From positions 7,429,501-7,493,500 of the forward strand of contig JASJZH010000002.1 in assembly GCA_037178975.1 (NCBI GenBank): 64,000 nucleotides of DNA, written 5' to 3'. This DNA is from Oscheius tipulae. Taxonomy: Eukaryota > Nematoda > Chromadorea > Rhabditida > Rhabditidae. The translations under genes and the position numbers were made by a program. Shown piece after piece: positions 1-11,275 of this stretch. The notes below the pieces were generated by a model. That model searched no databases. It saw nothing but the letters and a program-made list of their open reading frames with translations, and had not been told where the DNA came from. The stretch's first letter is position 1, and each line of letters starts with the position of its first letter.

Positions 1-40
1 TGCTCTATTTCTTATCTAAACAACTCTTTCGCTCTGTCAG

Positions 41-3000
41 AATGTAGGTCTTTTCTTCGACATCAAACAAGTCAATAGGGCTTCTTCGGACGCAAAAAAG
101 TTCACAAATCGACTTGGACAAGAACGTTCTCCGTACCTGCTCCAGCACAAGCATAATCCCATTGAATGGTTCCCTTGGGGAGAAGAGGCCTTTGCCAAGG
201 CGAAGGCAGAGAACCGACCGATCTTTCTCTCTGTCGGGTATTCTACCTGTCATTGGTGCCACGTCATGGAGAGGGAATCCTTCGAGAATGACAGGATTGC
301 AAAGATTCTCAACGATAACTTTGTCAGCATTAAGGTAGGGTTCTGTTGATCTTAGATTTTGACGTTGACAGGTGGATCGAGAGGAACGACCTGATGTTGA
401 TCGTCTCTACATGTCCTTCATAACGGTAAGACAGATATATAGACAGAAACAGACAGAGGCAGAGAGACAGACAGTTTTAGGCCACAACTGGTGGTGGAGG
501 TTGGCCCATGAGTGTCTTCCTGACCCCAGAACTGGAACCATTCTTCGGCGGAACCTACTTTCCTCCAGATGATGGTCGAGGCCGGACCGGGTTCGGATCC
601 CTGCTCACTCTCGTCCATGAAAAGGTCTGTCTTTGTCATTCTCCCTGTCACCCTCTTCAATTTCAGTGGCAAACCGACACCGAGTCTCTCCGAAACCAGG
701 GTCGATCGGTCATGAGAGCTCTGTCCAAGGCTACAGCTCCCGGAGAGCAGCCTCCGGTCGACACCGCTGTGAAGGCAGCCTTCCAGCATCTCTGCAAATC
801 CTACGATCAGGAGAATGGAGGTTTTGGCCTGGCTCCAAAATTTCCTAAAGCTGTCGACTTGAATTTCCTTCTCCATGTCATGGGTTGGGGCGACCATGCT
901 GAGAAGAAAGTTGCCAAACAAATGTTGGAGCACACCTTGAGAGCCATGTCACTTGGAGGAATTCATGACCATATCGGAAAAGGATTTCACCGGTATTCGG
1001 TCGACGACGAATGGCATGTCCCCCACTTCGAGAAGATGCTTTACGATCAAACCCAGCTACTGGCTGTCTATTCTGACTTCGACTTGGCTACGGATGGTTC
1101 GCTGAAGGAGGTGGTACAGGACATCGCTGACTACATGCTGGAGTTTCTGAGACATCAGGTAACGAGTCTACCTCTCTGTCTCTCTTACAACAATGTATCA
1201 GGAAGGAGGCTTCTACGCTGCCGAAGACGCTGACTCTCTTCCAACAGCCGAGGCTGAGCACAAGAAGGAGGGAGCCTTCTGTGTCTGGAAGCGATCAGAA
1301 GTCGAAGAGTTGCTTCGGCATGTTCCAGCTGTCCATGGTCATCCCGCTGCCGAGGTTTTTTGTGATTTCTTCGACATCAAAGCTAATGGAAATGTGCCGC
1401 ATATGTATGTAAGTACTGTCACCATCACTGTTTCTTATCCTACGATTTCAGGACCCACATCACGAGCTCACTGGTCAGAACATCTTACGCTACAAGCTCT
1501 CTGACATTGAAGTTGCGAAGAGGATGATAATCCCGGTCGAAGATTTCAGAAAACTAATCCAGGATTGCAAGGAAATCCTGCTCCCTGTTCGACTGAAGCG
1601 TCCAGCTCCCCACTTGGATTCAAAAATGGTCACAGCCTGGCAGGGCCTGGCCATATCTGGATTCGCCAAGGCTTCAGCCGCTCTGAAGAAGGCTGAGCTC
1701 TTGAAGGTCGCTGAAGAGTGCGCCCAGTTCGTTGAAACCTACTGTCAAGACCAGGATGGGCACTTGAACAGGGCTGTCTATCGGGGTGACCATGGAGAGA
1801 TTGTGAAACTGTAAGGAATGAACTTTTGTAGTAGAGGTCGAAATTTCAGGGAGACAACAGTACCTGGCTTCTCGGACGACTATGCGTTTGTCATTGAAGG
1901 ATTCCTGGATCTGTACACCTATTCTGGGAATGAGCACTGGTTGAAGAGGGCAGTAGAGCTTCAGGAACTAATGGTATGTTCTCTTCTTCAGTTCTTATTG
2001 TCTGTCTTTCTGTCAACCAGTCAAGCTAATGGACCTGTCTCTGTCAATAATATAGTTCTCTGTCAGCCTGTGCTACAAATGTCCTATCTTTGTGAACCTG
2101 CCTATCTCAAAGTTTGTCCCTGTCCGCCTAACCATGCTAAATCTGTCTCACATCCGTCTCTGTCTTGAACTGAACCTATCAATCTGTCCAACCCTCATCT
2201 CATCTGTCTCTCACATTCTCTTCATGACAATCCGTTCTTGTAAGTCTGCTCTTTTGCATGTGCCTTTGACAGAGACCTAGCCACAGCGGATACTTCTCGT
2301 CCTGTTTCAGTCATATACCCTGTCTTTGACACGCAGTTCGGTCAATTTGCCAATCTGCCTTCCGTTTGACCCATTTCCGCTCAACCGCTAATGTTGGCAT
2401 ACATTGTCACTTTGCTAGCTTTTCAAATTGCTTTCTTTTGCCCCGTCTTTTTCTTATCATGCTCCTTCGACACATCTCCTACCCATATCCTATGATTCCA
2501 CATTACAATACAGAAACAGTAGAGCACTCAATCTCTGTCCATCTCTTAACTGACTCTAAACTTTCAGAACGACCGCTTCCTAGACAAGGAGCATGGAACC
2601 GGCTATTTCATCAGTCAAGAAGGACAGGCTGGTAGTAATGTCAGGATCCAAGAAGACCAGGACGGAGCCGAGCCCTGTGCCAATTCTGTCTCTGTCTGCA
2701 ACCTCTCCAAGCTCTCTCAAATTGTCTCTAGTGGCAAGAGATATTCAGAAATTGCTGATAAGATCATAGCTGGACACGCTCAGCGCCTTGCCAGGTACTT
2801 CCGGTTCATTTTCCCTACAATATCATGACAGATTCCCCTTCATTTTGACCAAAATGGTCACGGGATTCAAGTGTCTCGAGGATGGCTATCAGAGAATCGT
2901 CATTGTTGGCTCACCGACCCATGAACTGACCAAACAGTTCAAGGAGACTGTACTGGAAGGCTATTGCTGGAATCGCTGCGTCGTCTACCTCAATCCGGAA

Positions 3001-3185
3001 CAGAGTAAGAGAGACAGAGACGGAGAGACAGATCTTTTTCAGAAGACTCTTGGCTCATCTCTCAGTCCCCTGAATATGCTCCAATGCTGGACTCTACCGC
3101 TCCTTCTGTCTTCATCTGTGAAGGAATGGCCTGTTCACTTCCTATCAAGACATTGAAGGATCTAAAAGAGGCTCTGAAGCAGTAG
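41..3185 (+). CDS. SPATA20-like thioredoxin-fold protein (DUF255), 5' end outside window
   Basis: Orthologue of spermatogenesis-associated protein 20, a thioredoxin-like domain fused to an (alpha/alpha)6-barrel-like region; its biochemical role is poorly defined. Exons read: 41-334, 372-425, 481-624, 667-1158, 1202-1408, 1452-1810, 1850-1973, 2568-2794, 2832-3004, 3043-3185; all phases join, giving 738 aa from base 41. Family signatures seen: [18 protein letters not shown], the redox motif CHWC within [30 protein letters not shown] and a C-terminal CEGMACSLP. The first exon follows an acceptor-like CTGTCAG (34-40) and has no in-frame ATG, so the start lies upstream. Intron 7 (1974-2567) is the long one and is TCTG-rich. 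An AATAAA lies 44 bases past the stop. Confidence 0.93.
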
Positions 3186-3228
3186 ACTGCTGTAGTTCCT
3201 GTACAAATGTGTTGTAGTTTTTGTACAT

Positions 3229-3234
3229 AATAAA
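3229..3234 (+). terminator. Polyadenylation signal of the SPATA20-like gene
   Basis: AATAAA located 44 bases after the TAG stop, in the correct strand and distance for 3'-end formation. Confidence 0.7.
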
Positions 3235-3323
3235 TTCTGGGCAATAGTCAAACTATTTCGATTGGAAACAAAACATTTACGGAACAACAAAAATTCAGTC
3301 AGCAGTAGCGTCCCGTTCCAGCT

Positions 3324-4352
3324 ATGTGTCTCTTCCAATGGTCAAGGAGAACAAGTCGTTTAGCTGTAGATTTGACTGTCATCCACCATTTTCAGTTTGT
3401 ACCCGTGCAAGAATCGCCCTTCTACTCCATCGCCTGGCGCTTCAACTCGGACTCCTACCTCCAGCGACTGATGAACATCGGTCGTACTACGTCCGGCATC
3501 ACGACCATGATAAGCGAGGCCGAGATGCTGGGTCTCTTCGTGGCTGCCAAGGAGATCTTCATGTCACAGGCCATGGTGCTTGCATTGAATGCCCCGAGTT
3601 GCGTCTGCAGTGACATATATGACCAGTTAAGGGACCTGATACGTCTTTTCAACATCAACGGATGGCCTCCCAGTGTCAACTACCACTTCCTGGGGGACTA
3701 CATCGACCGCGGCAAGTGGGGTCTCGAGATGATTCTTTTCTGCTGCGCGGCAAGCCCGAGATCGGCCTAGTCAACAGAATCTACGGCTTCTAGGAGGATC
3801 TGAGTCGGCGATTCGGCACTCCCAGACTCTACAATGCCTTTTTGGACACCTTCAACGCGATGCCACTGACAGCCTTGATCTCGGAGTGTGTGCTCTGCAT
3901 GCATGGCGGTCTATCACCGGATATGGTTCGGCCAGCTCACTCGAACTGCTCAATCAGATCCCGAGACCATGTCCGGAACCGCCGAACTCCTCGCTGCCAT
4001 TGGATTTGCTGTGGTTCGACCCGGACGTCGCCTGCAAGGACTTCATGAGCATTCGCGGTGTCAGCTGCACTATTGGATCGTCGGTTGTGGCTCAGTGCTG
4101 TGAGAATTTCGAGCTGGATCTGATCGTCGGAGCTTATTATGTTATTTCAGAGAGATAGAGACACTGAGGATCGAGATGACCCAGGACGGCTACGAGTTTT
4201 CCGCTAATCGCAAGCTGTTGACCATCTTCTCGGCTCAGCACTACTGTGGTCAGTTCGACAACGCGGCCGCCGCCCTTACCATCAGCAAGAATCTGCAATG
4301 CTCGTTCAAGATTCTCCGTCCGCAGTTCCCCACTCGTGTCCAGGCCAAGTAG
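3324..4352 (+). pseudogene. Decayed PP1-type serine/threonine phosphatase
   Basis: Homologous to PP1 catalytic subunits (GLC7/GSP type) but broken. Frame 1 (about 3324-3740) contains LGDYIDRGK, the metal-site motif GDYVDRG. A frameshift near 3740 moves to the frame reading LVNRIYGF, an in-frame TAG (3793-3795, where Tyr is usual), then LCMHGGLSPDM (metal-site HGG). A second frameshift near 3925 leads to LPLDLLWFDPD and ELDLIVGA. A third frame, after another shift or an intron ending near 4150, gives QDGYEFSANRKLLTIFSAQ and stops at 4350. Catalytic motifs are damaged: the GDIHG position reads SDIYD, RGNHE reads RGKPE, and about 13 residues before it are missing. Apart from one possible acceptor near 4150 it shows no introns, so it may be a retrocopy. 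Sequencing error could explain the frameshifts but not the motif losses. Confidence 0.8.
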
Positions 4353-6337
4353 AGAGGGGAATAGAGAAGGGGAAACAAAGTTAATCACGGAAAAAAACAG
4401 CTTGATGAGAGTAAATACTTGCTCAACTGTCAATTTCCGTCCTTTGTTCCTTAACGTGCACTGTACACTGACACAGAGACAAAAGCATACCTCGTTGTTC
4501 TCGAATGACCGAGCAGCTTCCTGAAAGGAGTATTTCCATGCTCACACACACAAAGTAATCTGGCCTCTCTCTCTCTAGGCCGTGACCAATCTAATCGAGA
4601 AGAGTTCTAATGGCTCGCCGAAAGAGAGAGAGGCACAGATGCTAATGAAAGCGTGGGAATTGACACGAACACATCTCATCCCTCACCCGATTCGAAAAAG
4701 CCTGCGCGATGAGTCTCAGGACATATTTTCCCAGGATTGAGTCACTGCCGCAGCCTCTGTGACACAAACTCGGTTCTTTTGTCCAACTGTTCAGTAGGTG
4801 ACATTTGCCTATCAAAAGAGGCGTTGTCAGAAGAGGGTACACCTTTTACGATATGTGGAAACATCTCCTTTGGTCTCTCTCTGTCTCTGATCCTCTTGAT
4901 CCGATCTTATCACTTAGACCGCGACGCGAGAACTGTACAATTTTACTATGCTTCTCGAAGAGTCATGATGATTTGACCTGTCTTTCTGCTCTTTCATCTC
5001 TGTTCGAAACCCACCCCCTACTTGAAACCCGCCTAATCAGACCTCTCTTTGAATGTAAAACGACTCCCAATTTATCATGTCCTTTTTCGATCCCAATTAG
5101 CCTCTCGTCTCTCTGTCTCGCTTAGTTCTTCCTGTCTCAAAAAGACTGTTTGCCATATCTCTCTCTCTCTGCGCCAGTGTTCTCAGCCCTCGACCCTCCT
5201 CTTTCACCTCAAAAGGTCATCGTGTTTACCTGTGGTCCGTCCACTCTTCGCTCTCGCGTGGAACACCTAATCTCCTGAGACATTTTCTTCCTTTTTGAGG
5301 CCTTTCATACCTTGTCTTTTCACACAGTTCTTTCAAGTTGCCGCCTTTTATTGGTGGTCACATTATTGATTTGGCAAGCTAAACTTTTCCTTTGTGTTTA
5401 ATTACCTGTGACTGAAACTTCAAAACGGCTTCAAACCTGAAAGAAAAAGAAAGACAGAGACGGTAACAGTTCGCTATGGATGTCTGCCAACATCAACGAC
5501 AGTCAGACAGCACCGTCGGTTGTGGCTTGAAACTCAGAGCCACAGACACAAACATCGTACAAAGAGAGAGATAAACTCCACCCAAAATAGACCAACAACT
5601 GCTCCCCAGTTTTCTTGCCGTGTTGAAACCTGAAAGCGCCACATTAAAGACGGCAGCAGCTGTTTTCCCGAGCCATCATTCGGGTGTGGGGGTCAACTGG
5701 GGCGCGGGTCAAAGTCATATTTGCTGCCTCCTGCCGGCTCCCTCGTTTAACAATCAGATGTAGGGGGTCGTCCTCTTCTGTATCGATTGACTGACCCAGT
5801 GGTCCCTCCCGAGAACAAAGAATGTTTCACCCACACTCCGAGCTTCTTCCATTTCCTATAATTTCCACCAATTCCTGGTGCATATCTTCCTTTCCGCTCT
5901 TATCAGACCCACAAAGGAGTGTTTTTTGGTTCCAGAGCTTGCTGACCACAGGGCGACTTTGTTCACGGGTTTTCCAGTTTTCTGTTTCCTATGTCACAGT
6001 GCGTAATTCCCCGCACTTTCTGAACCATAAGGTTTTGATTAGAGACCACTTGCCGTCTGTTTCGGTCTAGCAACTTGTGCACTGCCGTGTTCTGAAAAGC
6101 AATTCGCTGAAACTGACAATCGTTTGTTGATAAGAGGCGCTTCACAGCTCCTTTTCCAATTGAATTGCCAGTTCCACCCAGCCCCGACCAACAGTCCAAT
6201 ATCACACTTTTTCCCATTTCTTATTCTCACTCTATGTTTCTTTGTCTATCTCTCCTTACGATGTTGTCTAACTGTCCTACTTGTGGCTCTGACTTTCAGT
6301 CTCTCGGTATCTCTCCAATCAGCATTCTCTTGCAGGT
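4353..6337. other. Non-coding interval upstream of the zinc-finger gene
   Basis: About 2 kb with no supportable coding exon. It is pyrimidine-rich on the plus strand with scattered TCTCTGTC tracts and one GACAGAGA tract near 5450. It probably holds the promoter and 5' UTR of the gene starting at 6338. Confidence 0.5.
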
Positions 6338-7865
6338 ATGACAGCCCTGGACGACGCGGCTCTCCGGAACCTCAGCCAATTCGTTAATACCATGCATGGC
6401 CAGGTAAGAGTCAAAGAATCTCAGTTGTCAGAGAGCTGTCAAAAACTACGTGCCTGCTCATAATTTTCTGACAAACAGAGCGGAGACTCTATTTTACACC
6501 TCAAATCTTTCAGGGTCTGCAGCAATCACCCGAGAAGCTGGCCGGCCTGGAAGACATTATGCAGAATGTCGTCAATGGAGCGGGACTGGCTAACTTTGCA
6601 GGAATGCCGGTATGTGTTTGAACGGTCTCTATCTCTGTTACTGTCACTGTCTACTCTCATTTATATCTTTCAGGACCTGTCAGCAGTCGATTCCCTGTCC
6701 AAACTTGCCGCCTCGTCCTCATCCGGTAGCCTGTCTCCCAGAGAAGAAAACATGGACGAGGGAGAGACAACCTCCGTCCCAGCACCGGCCAGCAATGCTC
6801 GTTCATATCGTCTCGAGCCATGGCACGAGTGCTTCAACACCACGAAAGAGTCCGAGTTCAATGCTCTGATCTACTCCGTCTATGTGATGCAGAGAGACGA
6901 CAAGAAATTGGACGAGTACTACTAGTGAGTCAGGATTTGAAATCATTCATACTTCGAACTCAGCTACGAATGTATCAACAGACTTCAAAGCAAGTGTCGC
7001 TACAAGGTCCGGGCCAAAAAATGTGAGGAATTCTACGTGGTTGAGGAGAAGGGAGCTCACAATCATGCCATGGAACCTGTCGGAAGCCCTGGCAGTCATG
7101 CCGGTCTGCCCAAAACTTTGAGGGAAATCGTAGACAGTTCGTTCTATAACGACTGGCCGACGTCTGTCAGACAGCAGAAGATTGAGGAAGAGGTCAAGAG
7201 ACTGGGTCTTCCTCACAACCCCCGCCTTGGCAGGCAGGTGGACAACAGAATTGCCTACCTTCGAAGAGTCAAGAACTTGACAGATTCGAGGAAGGTGCAA
7301 GAAGAGGTGAGAGGATTTTTTTAAATATTTTTCTTATGATCTGGTTACAGTATGAAGTCTCGAACGGTATGCCGAATGGAGGGAACATGAATCTGGTCAA
7401 TGGACCCAATGCAGAGGATCTACTCAAGCTAATGCAGGTAAGAGAGAGTGACAGTGATAGTGATAGTGACAGTGACTCACAGTTCGCATTCAGATGGTTG
7501 CAAACGGTCTCCCTTTGGAGTCCCCCCAAGGATCCCCTCAAAAAATGTTCCCTACGGACGTTCCTATCAATCTCACCCCTCAAATGACCGAGACCACGGG
7601 TCCGAACGTTCAGCTACCTCAAATCTCGGTCCAGGAGAACAATGTCGATCTAATGAACATCCTTCTGCAGCAGGTAGTTATTGAATTGAAAGAAGGACAA
7701 AGATTGTTTCAGGCCCAGAAAGAGGGTCATCCTGACCAGAATATTTTGAACATTCTGATGAGTCAAGGTGTTCTACCTCCGCCCGTTCAAACCCAACAGA
7801 TTCCAATGGAAGAAGAATCCTCAACGAGTAGTACTCCTGAAGACCGTCTTCAGATCGACGACTAG
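6338..7865 (+). CDS. FLYWCH/WRKY-GCM1-like zinc-finger protein, probable transcription factor
   Basis: Seven exons in phase (6338-6403, 6514-6609, 6674-6924, 6964-7306, 7351-7437, 7494-7673, 7713-7865) encode 391 aa. The start ATG lies two bases after an acceptor-like TTGCAG, so it may be trans-spliced. Around residues 135-175 is a Cys/His module: C in YECINRL, C in SKCRYKV, then HNH in EKGAHNHAM. This spacing is like the FLYWCH/WRKY-GCM1 zinc-finger clan, which binds DNA. The rest is low-complexity: a Ser-rich stretch before the finger and a Met/Pro/Gln-rich tail that could be an activation region. Nuclear DNA-binding is inferred. I cannot name an orthologue. Intron 5 carries a (GTGATA)-like microsatellite. 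Confidence 0.8.
7443..7480. repeat. (GTGACA/GTGATA)n microsatellite inside an intron
   Basis: Six-base near-repeats of AGTGAC/AGTGAT fill most of the 56-base intron between two coding exons of the zinc-finger gene. Confidence 0.75.
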
Positions 7866-7997
7866 CCTTTATCGAACTACGGTTACTCTCTCCCTACTCT
7901 CATACCCATATCTTGTTGTTCTCACAATCAGTACGAGCCTTACTCTCCTTCCCCACGGGCTATCTCTCAGGCTGTCTCTCTCTTTGCATAAGTTTTG

Positions 7998-8003
7998 AAT
8001 AAA
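7998..8003 (+). terminator. Polyadenylation signal of the zinc-finger gene
   Basis: AATAAA 132 bases after the stop at 7865 and about 80 bases before the convergent gene ending at 8083. Confidence 0.65.
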
Positions 8004-8082
8004 GATAATCTTTTGGTCACTGTCTCCTTCAAAGTGAATGAAATAATTTATATTGCTGATTCGTTGGATTGCACAAAGTTCT

Positions 8083-8673
8083 CTAAGCACGACGAGCACG
8101 AGCACGAAGACGAGTCAGGATCTCGTTGTCGCTCTTGAACTGGGTGTCGAAGGGATCGTCAAACTTGCAGCCAATGCGGAAGTTGACAGTCGAGTTCAGG
8201 CACTTTCCGCTCCTCCAGATGTATCGCTCGTCATCGCGCTTCTCAATCTGGTAGGTGATGTAGTTGAAGCAGGCGCGGTGACCCTGGTCGATGTAGGCAA
8301 CGAAGATGGTATGGGACTTGGGACAGACCAGATCACAGTACTCGCGCTCCTCGCCATTGTGCTCCTCCTTCCAGCAGCCAACTCCCTTAGGTACGGGGCG
8401 TCCAGGCTCGAGCTCTTCCTCTTTCAGGACCAGGTTGCACTCGGCTCTGGTATCAGACAAGTTCAGTCTGTCTCTCTATTTCTCTGTCCCTCTGTCTCTC
8501 GGTCAAAACAACTACTCACCTGTCAGGTCCTCCTCGAATAGTGTTGGTAGGTGTGGTACATTTCAGCTCTCTGTATTCTAAAGGTAAACTCTTTGAAAAC
8601 AGAGCCCCAGTCACTTACGGTGATAAGCAAAGACAGTGGTAATAGCTGCCAGAAGAAGGACGGTTCGGAACAT
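8083..8673 (-). CDS. Small secreted Cys-rich protein, unknown function
   Basis: Three exons (8673-8619, 8577-8520, 8446-8083) join in phase to give 158 aa. The N-terminus MFRTVLLLAAITTVFAYH is a clear signal peptide. The mature part has about eight cysteines, in KCTTPT, AECNLV, GCWKEE, YCDLVCPK, ACFNY, KCLNST and GCKF, so a disulfide-bonded extracellular protein is likely. The C-terminus is Arg/Ala-rich (RLRARARRA). A TATAAAA box lies about 33 bases upstream of the ATG. It converges with the zinc-finger gene. I do not recognise the family. Confidence 0.8.
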
Positions 8674-8705
8674 CTTCGAATGGCAGACAGACTGTCCAAA
8701 CTGCC

Positions 8706-8712
8706 TTTTATA
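8706..8712 (-). promoter_or_regulatory. TATA box of the small secreted protein gene
   Basis: TATAAAA on the minus strand, about 33 bases before the ATG at 8673, implying a very short 5' UTR. Confidence 0.6.
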
Positions 8713-8959
8713 TGCATGCCGAGGGCGAGCTGGACTAACCGGTCGAGACACTATATGGCTAACATTAGGCCCGAGAAAAGCAAGTCGCTAGCCCATATCT
8801 CATCATAATCTGGCAAAACATAAAGATGGGCACGGAGTGGACAAGCTGTGACCTTGGGGGAGATGAAAGCAAAAGATTATGTTTATTCAAATTTGTAGAG
8901 AAACACAAAGACAGAGGCTTGTGCCCCTCGTGCTTAGAGATCTTGAAAATGCACAACGA

Positions 8960-9435
8960 AACAGAAATCTCTATTATCTAAAGCGCTATGGTTTCTGTGG
9001 AGGACTCTGTCTGTCTGTTTGTTTGTTTGTCCGTGGCCACGAAAAAGAAGCGAGCCAATTAGTCGTCCAGAAGTTTTGTTGTTCAAAAACAGTTATTGCC
9101 TAAATTGGTTGACAAGTCAACTTTGGGTGCGCTATAGGCTTTTTTCACAGTGAAGCCACTGGAAGATTTCTGTAACTACGAAGTGGCGCAGCCGATGGTA
9201 AAAGAACGGCGAAGCCGTCGGAGGCGCCTTTATCCGTACGTCTGTCATGGTGTCCGCACAATTGTATGTCAACACTAATACCCAAAAAAGCTAACGAATA
9301 ACTTCATGTCAAGAGACAAGGGGACAAGCCAGCCGTAGTAGAAACTGCTACTAGGGAAGTGGCGCAGCTGCCTGTGGTCAATTCTAAGCAAAGGCCAAAG
9401 GGCTGCGAAGCTGCCGCCGGCAGCTGGTATTAATT
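8960..9435 (+). repeat. Dispersed repeat family R1, copy 1
   Basis: Non-coding segment whose left half matches 49440-49740 in reverse orientation (shared blocks such as GTCCGTGGCCACGAAA and CTATCTAAAG). Its right half matches 44490-44800 in direct orientation (shared ACTAATACCCAAAAA and AAAGGGCTGC). No coding capacity was seen. It contains short GC-rich inverted motifs such as GGCGAAGCCG. It is probably a SINE- or MITE-like element. Confidence 0.7.
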
Positions 9436-9468
9436 ATTTCATGCTCTCGGTTGCTTACAACTTTATTA

Positions 9469-10005
9469 TTAAAACGGCAGATCGCCTGAGATGGTCGCCT
9501 CCGGATGGAGGACTTTCTTGACCTCGGTTGTGAAGGTATTGATGTCGTTGACAGTGAATCCCTTGTACGTCTTCTCCCCGCAGTCGATGACCACATTGAA
9601 GTACTTGAGAGGACCACTGTGCCAGCCTCGACGAGTGTCACAGGCCCACCAACAGGGCGTGAAGCTCATGCCCCAGCCCTTAACCTTGCAGCAGTCTCCT
9701 CGGAAGCTCTGCTCGCGGAAATAGACGGCTCGGATTGACTTTACGTCGATGTGCTGAAAGTTTTGATTGGTATAGATCAGTTAGTTTGTAGAAACACTTA
9801 ATGTGAGCAGGCTCAGGAGAAAGACAAGCAATGAAAGATTCACATAAGATAGAGAGAGAGAGAGAGAGAGAGAGATAAAGAGGGAAATAGACAGATAGAC
9901 AGAGAGACAGAGACCTACCTTCGGCTGTGCTGTAGGGAAGTAGAAGCACTTGATTACGAGCTCATCCCCGGTCAACTTGCAGTAATTATCTTCGAACAGA
10001 GACAT
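9469..10005 (-). CDS. Small Cys/Trp-rich protein, unknown function
   Basis: Two exons, 10005-9919 and 9753-9469, join in phase to give 123 aa. Visible features are YCKLTGDELVIKCF, RGDCCKVKGWG and TPCWWACDTRRGWHSG, with seven cysteines and several Trp, suggesting a compact disulfide fold. This start gives no signal peptide. The ATG sits two bases after an acceptor-like TTACAG, so an upstream exon carrying a signal sequence could have been missed. The intron contains an (AG)n tract. The pattern differs from the neighbouring secreted gene at 8083-8673, so I do not call them paralogues. Confidence 0.65.
9848..9877. repeat. (GA)n microsatellite
   Basis: About 28 bases of alternating AG inside the intron of the small Cys/Trp-rich gene. 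Confidence 0.85.
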
Positions 10006-11275
10006 TTCTGTAATCAGGTGTTTTCTGCCGGAGCCAAGAGCTAAGAATGAGAAACAGCTGCCATAGAAACGAAGCTAATGAGAAAATAGAAAGGCTGGCC
10101 GTGACGCAAAAACAAAGCAAACATTGGGCTATATTGGAGCGTAGAAAAGTTCTGAAAAGATTGAACTGATGCGGATTGTACAGGAACAAGTCTTATGTAC
10201 TCAATGCTACCGCCTCGTGAGAGGGGACGAGTGATCAATGGGTGGGAAACAGCGTACTGCCCCAGCTATTTCGCAATGGTCAACAGAGTGTGGTTTTCAT
10301 TTGGATGACGCATTTCGGTCTCGGGAGCGGTTTTTGGCAGAAAATAGGCTGCAACTGGAGTGAGCCTGACAGAGACGGACAGGGGGACAGGGACAGTAGC
10401 GCCACATATATTCCGCGTTTTGTTATGATGAAGAGACAACAATGAGAGCAGCTAACACGTGGATTTCTGCTCGGTCTTCCTGGCTCGTTGGGTACTTCCT
10501 TGGATTCACAGCGGGGTTTGGTATAGTTCATGGAATCTGGAAAAAATTTCTGGAATGCTGGTGAAATGCTCTGGATGCTATTTTTGCTGTTCTCGTAGTT
10601 CTGTCTGCGTCCTAGCTTTTTTTTGACTTTGTTGATGTTCCTGTATCCAATTGCAATAGTTCGAGCTATCCCTGTCTCTCTGCCCCTGTCCCCGTCACGG
10701 TGTCGATGCTTCCCTGTTATTGTCTCTCTGTTCCTACCTCTCTGTCCCTGTCCCTTGTCTACTATCCATGCGCTACGAGTAAGGTGGACCTGGAAATGAG
10801 AGTTTTGACAGAGACAGCTCTGGTCATTTGCAACCATTTATTACAGTAATCTTGGACTAGGAAACAATCACGAAAGGAAATGCACGAATTGGCTTTGGTA
10901 CGGGACGCAAAGCAAAAAATGTCATAGTTTGAGCATTGGGAAGAAGAGAAGGCTCTAGAAAAACTGAACAGGACAGTCAATATAAAAAAGAAGCACCTGG
11001 ATTTAGCTCGGCTTTGGCTGTGTACAATTCTAAGCTTCAGCTCCTTCACTGGAAGGATTTTGGACGCTGCTGCCGAGAGGAGAAAGGAGGGGAAAAAAGA
11101 GAGGCAACCGGTTCACTACACAGAAAATAAGGCACCCGGTATGTACAAATAGCTCCGTGAAAAGATTTTTATCTTTTCTCTTTTTGTGGATAAGTTAAGA
11201 AGGTGATGGGGCGATGAAAGTAGCTGACTACGCGTAACAAAATTAAAGTTTTAGAGAGAGAGAGAGACTGCGTGA
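10006..11275. other. Intergenic interval, no gene recognised
   Basis: Open frames here, including a 185-codon minus-strand frame near 10280-10837, are low-complexity GACAGG/CTGTCC-type sequence and match nothing I know. GA-rich tracts occur near 11255. Confidence 0.5.

Noticed and set aside
10280-10837. 185-codon minus-strand frame
   Set aside because: Composition is dominated by Arg/Gly/Asp from GACAGG-type simple sequence; no splice partner or domain.
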